Source: Sphingobacterium sp. UBA7855 (GTDB lineage Bacteria; Bacteroidota; Bacteroidia; Sphingobacteriales; Sphingobacteriaceae). Taken from it: a DNA stretch of 64,000 nt. The stretch spans positions 7,311 to 71,310 of the forward strand of contig DLST01000021.1 of NCBI GenBank assembly GCA_002500745.1, given 5' to 3'. Of the stretch, positions 18,100 to 25,576 are shown piece by piece. A program made the translations under genes and the position numbers. The notes under the pieces were generated by a model that saw only the letters and a list, made by a program, of their open reading frames with translations, was not told the DNA's origin and ran no database searches. Every line of letters begins with the position of its first letter. Within the stretch, counting starts at the first letter, position 1.

Positions 18100-18107
18100 C
18101 AAATATA
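18100..18107 (-). promoter_or_regulatory. Putative -7 box for the GH109-like gene
   Basis: The minus strand reads TATATTTG. A 20-nt spacer upstream leads to TTC at 18128-18130 where TTG is expected, and the first LacI-type site begins 3 nt further upstream. Confidence 0.45.
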
Positions 18108-18133
18108 TTATTTCATTTGCGATAAATGAATGT

Positions 18134-18145
18134 GCAAACGTTTGC
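18134..18145. promoter_or_regulatory. LacI/GalR-type operator 1
   Basis: Perfect 12-bp palindrome GCAAACGTTTGC with the central CG typical of LacI/GalR-family sites. It lies in the divergent region between the GH109-like gene and the N-acetylhexosamine kinase gene. Confidence 0.75.
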
Positions 18146-18165
18146 TTAATTTTAATAAATTTCAT

Positions 18166-18177
18166 GCAAACGTTTGA
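18166..18177. promoter_or_regulatory. LacI/GalR-type operator 2
   Basis: GCAAACGTTTGA, a 10-bp perfect palindrome at its core. Its centre is 32 bp from that of operator 1, about three helical turns, so both sites face the same side of the DNA. Confidence 0.75.
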
Positions 18178-18252
18178 TTGAAATAAAAATTATCATTTAT
18201 TAATTCAATTTGTGATATTGCAAGCACATTGATGATTTAAAAACATAGTTTA

Positions 18253-19359
18253 ATGTCTGATTTTAACCAATTAGTAATAGAGAGCGCAGCAAAACAATTC
18301 ATATTAGAAGGAGATATCATTTCAGTGCAACCATTTGGTTCTGGTCATATCAATGATACTTACCGGGTAATGACTACTGAAAATACCCAGGTATCGTACT
18401 TATTGCAACGGATCAATCACCATGTTTTTCCTAATGTGGATGGATTAATGCGCAATATTGCGCTAGTTACCCAACATCTTAGCGAAAAAGTTAAAGTCGC
18501 AAAGGGCAAAAGAGTCAGTGATCATGTATTAACCATTGTTCCTACTAGAGACGGGAATTTGTATATCCAAGATGAGCCTGGAAATTATTGGCGTATGTTT
18601 ATCCTAATTGAGGATACGAAGAGTTATGATATTGTAGAAACTGAATTTCAAGCAGCTGAGGGTGGGCGTGCTTTTGGTCTTTTCCAAAAGCAGTTGTCGG
18701 ATCTGGATGCGTCACTGATCGTTGAAGTTCTTCCTAACTTTCATAATATAGATTTTAGACTTGAAAATCTTCGGAAAGCGATTACTAAAGACACCTGTAA
18801 ACGCGTAGCATTGGTGAAAGACAGATTAGATTTTATCTTTAGCCGCGAAGATCGCATGCAGACCATTCTTCAACTAGGTAGCAAGGGTAAACTTCCCCTG
18901 CGCATAACTCATAATGATACCAAGTTTAATAATGTGCTCTTGGATCATCATGATAAGATGCAATGCGTGATAGATTTGGATACGGTAATGCCCGGTTATG
19001 TTGCATACGACTTCGGTGATGCTATCCGGACGATTATAAATCCTGTTGCGGAAGACGAAATAGATGTATCTAAAATCAGCCTTAATTTGGCTTTGTATAA
19101 AGCTTATGCGGAAGGTTATCTCGAAGAAGCTAACGACTTTTTGACCACTTTGGAAAAAGAAACATTGGTAGACGGAGCTTTTCTATTGCCTTTTATGCAG
19201 GGCGTACGTTTTTTGACTGACTATTTGGAAGGCGATCATTATTACAAAACAAAGTATGAGGATCACAATCTCGTGCGTACAAACACACAACTGAAGCTGG
19301 TAGAAGAGATGGAAAGGAATGAGGCATTTATGCGTAAGGTTGTTTTTGATTGCATTTAA
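18253..19359 (+). CDS. nahK: N-acetylhexosamine 1-kinase homologue (phosphotransferase family)
   Basis: Cytoplasmic sugar kinase resembling bifidobacterial NahK, which phosphorylates GlcNAc/GalNAc at C1 in the lacto-N-biose pathway. 368 residues, close to NahK. Matching segments run in order: PFGSGHINDTY near residue 25, LLQRINHHVFPNVDGLMRNI near 55, THNDTKFNNVLLD (catalytic loop) near 220, CVIDLDTVMPG with GDAIR near 240, and a C-terminal RFLTDYLEGD plus HNLVRTNTQLKLVEEME. Divergent from a GH109-like gene and sharing two LacI-type operators with it. The exact hexosamine used is an inference; the fold assignment is firm. Confidence 0.82.
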   Translation: MSDFNQLVIESAAKQFILEGDIISVQPFGSGHINDTYRVMTTENTQVSYLLQRINHHVFPNVDGLMRNIALVTQHLSEKVKVAKGKRVSDHVLTIVPTRDGNLYIQDEPGNYWRMFILIEDTKSYDIVETEFQAAEGGRAFGLFQKQLSDLDASLIVEVLPNFHNIDFRLENLRKAITKDTCKRVALVKDRLDFIFSREDRMQTILQLGSKGKLPLRITHNDTKFNNVLLDHHDKMQCVIDLDTVMPGYVAYDFGDAIRTIINPVAEDEIDVSKISLNLALYKAYAEGYLEEANDFLTTLEKETLVDGAFLLPFMQGVRFLTDYLEGDHYYKTKYEDHNLVRTNTQLKLVEEMERNEAFMRKVVFDCI

Positions 19360-19385
19360 CAATTTTATACCTTTAATCATATGCG

Positions 19386-19420
19386 GAAGCTTCCATCAAT
19401 TCGATGAAGCTTCTTTTTTC
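19386..19420 (+). terminator. Terminator after the N-acetylhexosamine kinase gene
   Basis: Stem GAAGCTTCCATC / GATGAAGCTTC with one bulged base and an AATTC loop, followed by a T-run at 19413-19419. Confidence 0.75.
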
Positions 19421-19437
19421 CAAAAAAACAGAGTTAA

Positions 19438-20082
19438 ATGAAAAAATTGACTATTTTGCCTATTGCAGCTGATTTGACCAAGGATCTTGATTATAAGACC
19501 CTGTCAGAGCTAATGAGTGATCTCGAAACGCAGTCGCTGAGTTGTAACAACTGGAGCGAATCCTTCCCATACAAACCCGAAGTACAATTTAAAATTGGTT
19601 ACACAGCGGAATATCTAGTATTGCAATACGAGGTCATCGAAGAACAGCTTCGTGGCAACCATTCTGAAGCCAATCAAAATGTATGGGAAGATAGTTGTGT
19701 GGAATTTTTTGTTTCATTTGATGGTTGTAAGCATTATTACAATTTAGAATTTAATTTAATCGGAACTGGATTGATCGGTTATGGTACTGCTGAAAAAGCA
19801 GCGAGAAATAGGTTAGATAAGAGTGAGATAGAAACGGTTCGTACGTTTTCCTTCATAATGCGTAATGGTAGTGATCAGCGATGGACGATGATTGAGGTAA
19901 TCCCGCTTTCTATATTTAAGTTTGACGAACTTGTAAACTTGAAAGGTAAAAAAATTCATGGTAATTTCTATAAATGTGGTGATCACCTCAAACAGCCACA
20001 TTTTATCTCCTGGAATAAAATAGAAAATCCAGTTCCTAATTTTCATCTTCCTCAATTCTTTGGCGAAATGGTTTTTGGTTAG
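19438..20082 (+). CDS. CBM9-like carbohydrate-binding domain protein
   Basis: Single-domain protein of the carbohydrate-binding family 9-like group, 214 residues with no signal peptide. Recognisable segments are NNWSESFPYKPEVQFKIGY near the N-terminus, VWEDSCVEFFVSF near residue 83 and FNLIGTG near 102, followed by a C-terminal GNFYKCGDHLKQPHFISWN. These are typical of beta-sandwich DOMON/CBM9-like proteins in Bacteroidota sugar loci. It follows the NahK-like gene on the same strand but beyond a terminator, so any cotranscription would be by read-through. Ligand unknown. Confidence 0.75.
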   Translation: MKKLTILPIAADLTKDLDYKTLSELMSDLETQSLSCNNWSESFPYKPEVQFKIGYTAEYLVLQYEVIEEQLRGNHSEANQNVWEDSCVEFFVSFDGCKHYYNLEFNLIGTGLIGYGTAEKAARNRLDKSEIETVRTFSFIMRNGSDQRWTMIEVIPLSIFKFDELVNLKGKKIHGNFYKCGDHLKQPHFISWNKIENPVPNFHLPQFFGEMVFG

Positions 20083-20371
20083 GGGTAGAATCTAATTCCG
20101 GTCGATTTTTTTAGCACCAGCTTTTTAAAGTAGAATTTTGTTTGACCCAGCTATGCTATTTAGCGTCTGATGTAGCAATTGTCTCGAAATCTGTAGTGTA
20201 AATGGAAGGAGCTATTCCCTTTGTTACTTTTGATCTTTGTTAATTTGGAAATAAATGTTTCATTCAACCAGCTTTTTTAGCACCACAGTATAAGCGGTAA
20301 TTCTTTTCAATTTAATTTGATTTTGCAAAAAATGTTGTTTATTAGTATTTTGTGCTGGGTGAAGAAGTTGA

Positions 20372-20394
20372 TAACCAAAATTATTCTTTGGTTA
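20372..20394. repeat. Inverted repeat, possible operator upstream of rpmE2
   Basis: Perfect 8-bp arms TAACCAAA and TTTGGTTA separated by ATTATTC. The right arm overlaps a TTTG that could serve as the -33 element of the upstream promoter-like site. Confidence 0.45.
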
Positions 20395-20478
20395 GATTAA
20401 AGAATGTTACTTTTGTGACCTTGATGAGTGCTGTTAATGAAAATGTGAAAAAAATCAACTAATTATTCTTGGTAATTG

Positions 20479-20509
20479 TTGTAAAATACATTTTTATAAG
20501 TTATCTTTG
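20479..20509 (+). promoter_or_regulatory. Promoter of rpmE2
   Basis: TTG (20479-20481), a 20-nt spacer, then TATCTTTG (20502-20509). This matches the Bacteroidota consensus TTG / TAnnTTTG. The start codon is 36 nt downstream of the -7 box. Confidence 0.75.
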
Positions 20510-20545
20510 CACCTCAATAATTGAATATACGTAATCATAATAATA

Positions 20546-20794
20546 ATGAAAAAAGATTTGCATCCTTCAAATTACAGATTAGTTGTATTTAAAGATATGT
20601 CAAATGACTATGCTTTTATTACAAAATCTTGTGTTGATACTAAAGAAACTATTACATGGGAAGATGGTAATGAGTATCCAGTTGTAAAACTAGAGATTTC
20701 TCACACATCACACCCTTTCTATACAGGTAAAATGAAATTGGTTGATACTGCCGGTCGTATTGACAAATTCCGTAGCCGTTACAACAAAAAATAA
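20546..20794 (+). CDS. rpmE2: Ribosomal protein bL31, type B
   Basis: Large-subunit ribosomal protein bL31, 82 residues. It starts with the typical [11 protein letters not shown] and contains [14 protein letters not shown] and a basic tail FRSRYNKK. The zinc-ribbon cysteines of type A are absent (only one Cys), so it is the zinc-independent type B form, usual for Bacteroidota. It has its own consensus promoter and terminator, so it is likely a single-gene unit, although read-through into the next gene is possible. Confidence 0.95.
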   Translation: MKKDLHPSNYRLVVFKDMSNDYAFITKSCVDTKETITWEDGNEYPVVKLEISHTSHPFYTGKMKLVDTAGRIDKFRSRYNKK

Positions 20795-20822
20795 TTGTAG
20801 CAGATCTGTATATTACAATATT

Positions 20823-20858
20823 AAAAACTCGATAAATATGATTTGTCGAGTTTTTTTT
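20823..20858 (+). terminator. Terminator of rpmE2
   Basis: 10-bp stem AAAAACTCGA / TCGAGTTTTT (20823-20832 with 20846-20855) followed by a T-run. It lies just before the GTG start of the next gene. Confidence 0.8.
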
Positions 20859-20872
20859 ATTATTTTTAGGTT

Positions 20873-22039
20873 GTGAAAATCTTCTTTACCGACTGCTTTG
20901 ATGCTATCCAGACGTTGGACAGGCTTACCTCCAATTTGACTACTTTCAATAAAAAGACTCTTTATCCTCTCACTTTCATTAAATCTTGTTTAGATCTGCG
21001 GGTCGGTGTACTCACTTTACGAGAAAAATGGAAAAAAATAGGTTCTACATATAGTGTTCAGTTCGTTGTCAACTGGGATAATGAGGAAGGGGGTATATTT
21101 GTATCCGAAAATCTTATCCCTTCAATTGCATTAATGGAAGCGCTAAAAAGAATGGATATTGGTGAAGTACTAGTGAAGGATGGCTATGTATTATGTTATC
21201 GTTATACCTGTACTGGCTTTTACCGCGTAAAGGAAATAGGGTGTGATGTTAGTATTTTAAAAGGAGTCGAAGACCTTTTTTTATTGATTGGTCCAGAGAT
21301 AACAAAGGATTTCGATTTGTTGATCGAAGATGTTAAGTTGCCCTATATATCTGAGACAAATCAACTGCTGGGTAATCATATGTTTATTGCGCATAATGTT
21401 AACATGGAATGTGCAACACTTAATTCACTTCACGGTCCAATATATATTGATGAAGGTGTTACAATCATGGAAGGCGCTCATTTACGTGGTCCTTTATACC
21501 TTGGGAGAGGGGCGGTTGTAAAAATGGGAACTACCATTTATGGTAATGTTTCTGTGGGAGAGCAGACGGTGGTCGGTGGAGAGATCGGTAACTCGGTTAT
21601 TGGTGACTTTTCGGCTAAGGGGCATCATGGTTATCTAGGCTGCTCAGTTATCGGGGATTGGTGTAATCTGGGGGCAGGAACTTCCAATTCTAATCTAAAG
21701 AATAACTTAAAAACGGTCGCTATTTATGATTATGCATTAAATTGCGACAGGGATACGGGGCTATTAAAATGTGGGTCGTTTATCGGTGATTATACGCGTA
21801 TCGGTATTAATTCGGCTTTAAATACGGGTACTGTAATTGGTCTTGCAAGCATGCTGGCAGATACAAGTTTTTATGCTAAATTTGTACCGTCATTTGCCTG
21901 GGTGTTTGGCGGACGTACAGAGACCTACGAATTTGATAAATTCATAGCATATCTGGAGGCATTATATGCTTCGAAAGGGAAGGTGCTCACAGAGCAGATA
22001 AAAGATAAATTGATTCAACTTAACAAGAAATATAATTAA
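20873..22039 (+). CDS. GlmU-like sugar nucleotidyltransferase / left-handed beta-helix protein
   Basis: Protein of the putative sugar-nucleotidyltransferase family common in Bacteroidota, related to GlmU. 388 residues. The N-terminal half has the PLTFIKSCLDLRVGVLTLREKW segment in shortened form (LRVGVLTLREKW), typical of this group. The C-terminal half is a hexapeptide left-handed beta-helix (GPIYIDEGVTIMEGAHLRGP, then VVGGEIGNSVIGDFSAKGHH) as in acyltransferases. The start is GTG 20873; no in-frame ATG precedes it. It begins an operon with tpiA (11 nt downstream), prmA and the Mur ligase. Substrate unproven; a UDP-amino sugar role is plausible. Confidence 0.8.
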   Translation: MKIFFTDCFDAIQTLDRLTSNLTTFNKKTLYPLTFIKSCLDLRVGVLTLREKWKKIGSTYSVQFVVNWDNEEGGIFVSENLIPSIALMEALKRMDIGEVLVKDGYVLCYRYTCTGFYRVKEIGCDVSILKGVEDLFLLIGPEITKDFDLLIEDVKLPYISETNQLLGNHMFIAHNVNMECATLNSLHGPIYIDEGVTIMEGAHLRGPLYLGRGAVVKMGTTIYGNVSVGEQTVVGGEIGNSVIGDFSAKGHHGYLGCSVIGDWCNLGAGTSNSNLKNNLKTVAIYDYALNCDRDTGLLKCGSFIGDYTRIGINSALNTGTVIGLASMLADTSFYAKFVPSFAWVFGGRTETYEFDKFIAYLEALYASKGKVLTEQIKDKLIQLNKKYN

Positions 22040-22050
22040 ATCGTAAAATC

Positions 22051-22818
22051 ATGCGTAAAAAAATCGTAGCTGGTAATTGGAAAATGAATTTGGACTATCA
22101 ATCAGGATTAAGTTTATTTTCCGAAATTATCAATATGGCCAAAGATGAAGTGATTGGAAATCAAGAATTGGTTGTTTGCAGCCCATTTATTCATTTGTCA
22201 AGTCTTGGACAATTGTCTAAAAATGTGGCAAATGTAAATATCGGGGCACAGAATATTCATCAAGCCGAGTCTGGAGCCTATACAGGTGAAATTTCAGCAT
22301 CACAAGTAAAATCAGTCGGTGCTTCACATGTTATTTTAGGCCATTCCGAAAGACGTGCTTATTTTGGTGAAACAGATACGTTATTGGCATCAAAAGTGGA
22401 TATTGCTCTGAAACATAGCTTAATTCCAATTTTTTGTATTGGAGAAACAAAGGAAGAACGTGAATCTGGTGCTTTTTTCGATGTTATTAAAACGCAATTG
22501 GCTGCTGGCTTGTTCCACTTGTCGAAAGAAGCGTTTGGAGCAGTTGTCTTGGCGTATGAGCCTGTATGGGCTATTGGTACAGGATTAACAGCGAGTCCGG
22601 AGCAAGCGCAGGAAGTACATAATTTCATCCGTAAGGTTCTCGCTGATCACTACGGACACGAGGTTGCTGATGATACGAGCATTCTTTATGGAGGTTCTTG
22701 TAACCCTAGCAATGCAAAAGAGCTATTTGCTCAGGCAGATATTGACGGTGGTTTGATTGGAGGGGCATCTTTAAAATCAAGAGATTTTATTGATATCGCT
22801 AAAGTATTTAACGGCTAA
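22051..22818 (+). CDS. tpiA: Triosephosphate isomerase
   Basis: Cytoplasmic TIM that interconverts glyceraldehyde 3-phosphate and dihydroxyacetone phosphate in glycolysis. 255 residues, standard size. It begins with KIVAGNWKMN (catalytic Asn/Lys near residue 12), has the electrophile His in ILGHSERR near residue 97 and the base Glu in VLAYEPVWAIGTG near 170, and ends with the phosphate loop YGGSCNP and GLIGGASL. Sits 11 nt after the GlmU-like gene and 9 nt before prmA, so all are probably cotranscribed. Confidence 0.97.
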   Translation: MRKKIVAGNWKMNLDYQSGLSLFSEIINMAKDEVIGNQELVVCSPFIHLSSLGQLSKNVANVNIGAQNIHQAESGAYTGEISASQVKSVGASHVILGHSERRAYFGETDTLLASKVDIALKHSLIPIFCIGETKEERESGAFFDVIKTQLAAGLFHLSKEAFGAVVLAYEPVWAIGTGLTASPEQAQEVHNFIRKVLADHYGHEVADDTSILYGGSCNPSNAKELFAQADIDGGLIGGASLKSRDFIDIAKVFNG

Positions 22819-22827
22819 TTTTTAGAA

Positions 22828-23667
22828 ATGAAATACATAGAGGTTATCTTTCAAATGCGATCAGGTGAAGAGTGGCAAAAGGATTTGTTGATATCTGATT
22901 TAGCTGATATTGGCTTTGATACTTTTGAGGATACCGAATCTGGATTTGCAGCCTATATTCCGGCTGCAAATCTTGACTTGCAGGCATTAGAAACGTTGAT
23001 GATACAGCCGTATGAAGGTCTAGAGGTCGATTATAAAGTGCAGGAAATAGAAAGTCAGAATTGGAATAAACTCTGGGAAAGTAACTTTAACCCCATTGAG
23101 GTTGGTGGACAATGCTACGTGCGCGCCACTTTTCATGCGGCGAGAACGGAATTTCCATACGAAATTATTATAGACCCCAAGATGTCTTTTGGAACAGGTC
23201 ACCATCAAACAACGTCGATGATGCTCGAGTATATTTTGGAGAATGACTTCAGTAGAAAACAAGTTTTAGACATGGGCTGTGGTACAGGGATCCTAGCAAT
23301 TCTGGCATCTAAGAAGGGAGCTGATGCTGTATTAGCGGTAGATTATGATGAAATTTGTGTGGAAAGTGTGATTGAAAATAGAGCACTTAATCATGTTGAG
23401 CATATTCTGGCTCTCTGTGGATCCTACGAGCTATTGGAAGGTCGGAGTTTTGATGTAATTTTGGCAAATATTAATCGTAATATATTGTTAGAGCAATTGC
23501 CCCAATATGCGTTGAGTATCCACATAGGGGGAGAGTTATACTTAAGTGGTTTCTATGAGCAAGAAGATTTACCAATCTTAATAGATGCAGCAACATCATT
23601 AGGATTTGAGTTTATCTCCAATAAGGTTTTAAACAATTGGTGTGCAGCCAAATTTGTGAAGCGGTAA
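22828..23667 (+). CDS. prmA: Ribosomal protein L11 methyltransferase
   Basis: SAM-dependent methyltransferase that modifies ribosomal protein bL11. 279 residues. The N-terminal substrate-recognition part is followed by a Rossmann methyltransferase domain with IDPKMSFGTGHHQTT, the SAM motif VLDMGCGTGILAILA (about residue 150) and DVILANINRNILLEQL. These are PrmA hallmarks. Starts 9 nt after tpiA and ends 6 nt before the Mur ligase gene. Start chosen at the first ATG, which gives the normal N-terminus (MKYIEVIFQM). Confidence 0.94.
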   Translation: MKYIEVIFQMRSGEEWQKDLLISDLADIGFDTFEDTESGFAAYIPAANLDLQALETLMIQPYEGLEVDYKVQEIESQNWNKLWESNFNPIEVGGQCYVRATFHAARTEFPYEIIIDPKMSFGTGHHQTTSMMLEYILENDFSRKQVLDMGCGTGILAILASKKGADAVLAVDYDEICVESVIENRALNHVEHILALCGSYELLEGRSFDVILANINRNILLEQLPQYALSIHIGGELYLSGFYEQEDLPILIDAATSLGFEFISNKVLNNWCAAKFVKR

Positions 23668-23673
23668 TTTACT

Positions 23674-25044
23674 ATGCGGATTCATTTTATAGCGGTAGGT
23701 GGTAGTGTGATGCATAACCTTGCTATTTCATTGGCAAAACAAGGGCATCAAGTAACAGGTTCAGACGATCAGATCGTGGAGCCTTCTCGTTCTCATCTAA
23801 TTGCAGCAGAGTTACTTCCTGATCAACTCGGGTGGTTTGACGAAAGAGTAACTGAGGATATCGATGCTGTTATCTTGGGAGCTCATGCACAAGCTGATAA
23901 TCCCGAGCTAAAGCGGGCACAAGCATTAGGTCTTAAAATTTATTCTTTTCCAGAATTTATTCAAGAGCTTTCGCAAGATAAAATTAGAGTGGTTATTGCT
24001 GGAAGTTACGGTAAGACAACGATCACGAGCATGGTCATGCACGTGATGCGATTTTTAGGAAAAGAATTTGACTATTTAGTAGGAGCACAGCTAAGAGGCT
24101 TTGATAAGTTGGTAGATATCACCAAACATAATAAGATTATTATTATCGAAGGAGATGAATATGTTTCATCTAAGATTGACCCTAAGTCTAAATTCTTATA
24201 TTATAAACCCAACATAGCCCTGATTTCGGGTATTATGTGGAATGAGTTTAATTCGAAAATATCTCAAGAGGAATATATTAAACAATTTGAAGATTTTATT
24301 GACTCTATTCCGCCTAAAGGTACGCTAATATATAATAAGGAAGATCTTGTTTTACAAAAAGTTCTGCAAGATACGAAAGATTGTAAGATCAATAGACATG
24401 GTTATAAAATTCCTGATTATACGATTAATAAAGGGGTAACGTATATCAATACGCCGGATGGGGATGTTCCTTTACAGGTGTTCGGTAAGCACAACCTGTC
24501 TAATATTGCAGGAGCATATACGATTTGTGAATGGTTGGGAATTAAAAAGAAAGAATTCTTTGAAGCGATCAAAAGCTTTAATACTTCGATTCGCTATTTG
24601 GAGTTTGTTGCAAGTTCTGAAGGATCTGTCGTGTATCAGGATTATGCATGTAACGCGGATAAAGTTAAGTCAAGTATTCATGCCGTAAAAGAGCAGTTTC
24701 CTAATCAGAAGTTGGTTACAATTATCGAATTAAACTCGTATGATAGTTTAGATTCATCGTTTTTGTTACAATATGCGGACTCTATGAGAGAGTCGGATGT
24801 ATCTGTAGTTTACGTGAATATAAATTCCTGTAAAGAACTTAATAAAGATATAGAAAGTGTCCCGATTAATATCAAGGATAGTTTTAATAGTCCTGATTTA
24901 GAGGTTGTTGTAAGTTTGGAGGGACTCTATTCTTTTTTGGATGGTGTCAAGTCAAAGGGGTACAATTTACTTCTTATGAGTTTAAATAATTATAATGGGG
25001 TTAATCTATCGGTGCTTGCTGATCGATTTTTTAGGGATTTTTAG
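23674..25044 (+). CDS. Mpl-like Mur ligase (UDP-MurNAc tripeptide recycling or related)
   Basis: Cytoplasmic ATP-dependent Mur ligase, closest in style to Mpl, which attaches the recycled tripeptide to UDP-MurNAc. 456 residues. The N-terminal fold reads IHFIAVGGSVMHNLAISLA with VTGSDD as in MurC/Mpl. The ATP-binding loop is AGSYGKTTITSM, where most members have GTHGKTTT. IIEGDEYVSS fits the EGDEYD motif of Mpl, and NLSNIAGAY the HNxxN region. The last gene of the tight tpiA-prmA operon. In Bacteroidota it is often called a peptidoglycan synthetase; the exact peptide donor is not proven. Confidence 0.8.
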   Translation: MRIHFIAVGGSVMHNLAISLAKQGHQVTGSDDQIVEPSRSHLIAAELLPDQLGWFDERVTEDIDAVILGAHAQADNPELKRAQALGLKIYSFPEFIQELSQDKIRVVIAGSYGKTTITSMVMHVMRFLGKEFDYLVGAQLRGFDKLVDITKHNKIIIIEGDEYVSSKIDPKSKFLYYKPNIALISGIMWNEFNSKISQEEYIKQFEDFIDSIPPKGTLIYNKEDLVLQKVLQDTKDCKINRHGYKIPDYTINKGVTYINTPDGDVPLQVFGKHNLSNIAGAYTICEWLGIKKKEFFEAIKSFNTSIRYLEFVASSEGSVVYQDYACNADKVKSSIHAVKEQFPNQKLVTIIELNSYDSLDSSFLLQYADSMRESDVSVVYVNINSCKELNKDIESVPINIKDSFNSPDLEVVVSLEGLYSFLDGVKSKGYNLLLMSLNNYNGVNLSVLADRFFRDF

Positions 25045-25110
25045 AGAAAAAAATATAATTTAATGTAAATTAAGTTGTAATTTATTATTTTTGTTTAAAA
25101 TATCTACCAG

Positions 25111-25440
25111 ATGAATGCATTAGGAAAAAAAATCAGATTACTTAGACACCAAAAAGGGTGGAGTCAAGAGGATGTTGCAAAGCGATTGGATATCTCAATC
25201 CCAGCATTTTCTAAAATTGAAACAGGGATTACAGACGTAAATTTGTCTCGCCTGAATCAAATCTCAAAATTATTCAATTTGACAGTTGTTCAACTTTTAT
25301 CTACTTCAGATTCTGAAGAAGATAAGGAGTATGTAAATGAGGTGAATGCTTTGACGCAAAAATTACAGCAACGCGATGGCGAAGTGATTGAACTGCAGAA
25401 GAAAGTTATTGACCTTTATGAACAATTGCACAAGAGATAG
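25111..25440 (+). CDS. Small XRE-family HTH regulator with C-terminal coiled coil
   Basis: DNA-binding protein of 109 residues. Residues about 6-60 form a Cro/CI-type helix-turn-helix (KIRLLRHQKGWSQEDVAKRL, then ISIPAFSKIETG), and residues about 75-109 are predicted coiled coil (NALTQKLQQRDGEVIELQKK), which would support dimerisation. No ligand or sensor domain. A TATTTTTG -7 box lies at 25086-25093. Its targets cannot be identified; it lies between the Mur ligase gene and a POT transporter gene and has its own terminator. Confidence 0.85.
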   Translation: MNALGKKIRLLRHQKGWSQEDVAKRLDISIPAFSKIETGITDVNLSRLNQISKLFNLTVVQLLSTSDSEEDKEYVNEVNALTQKLQQRDGEVIELQKKVIDLYEQLHKR

Positions 25441-25461
25441 GACATATTAAAATTGTTACTG

Positions 25462-25492
25462 AAAAGGCAATCCGTAGGGTTGCCTTTTTTTG
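25462..25492 (+). terminator. Terminator of the XRE regulator gene
   Basis: 9-bp stem AAAAGGCAA / TTGCCTTTT (25462-25470 with 25480-25488), followed by more T residues. Confidence 0.85.
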
Positions 25493-25576
25493 TTTATGCA
25501 ACTTTATTTTGGTCAAAAGTGATTTTGTTTTTGTTTCTTTGTAAATATTTTATCAAAAAATAAAGGTTGATTATTT

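Larger units (their letters stand above)
20083..20545. other. Intergenic region before rpmE2 with two promoter-like sites
   Basis: About 460 bases without a gene. The motif TTTTTTAGCACCA occurs near 20106 and again near 20272. At 20372-20394 there is a perfect inverted repeat TAACCAAA / TTTGGTTA with a 7-nt gap. Its right arm supplies TTTG 17 nt before TACTTTTG (20408-20415), a possible upstream promoter. The better rpmE2 promoter lies at 20479-20509. No coding potential was seen. Confidence 0.5.

Noticed and set aside
23020..23262. Antisense reading frame inside prmA
   Set aside because: It lies wholly within a strongly supported gene and has no promoter, ribosome-binding site or family features.
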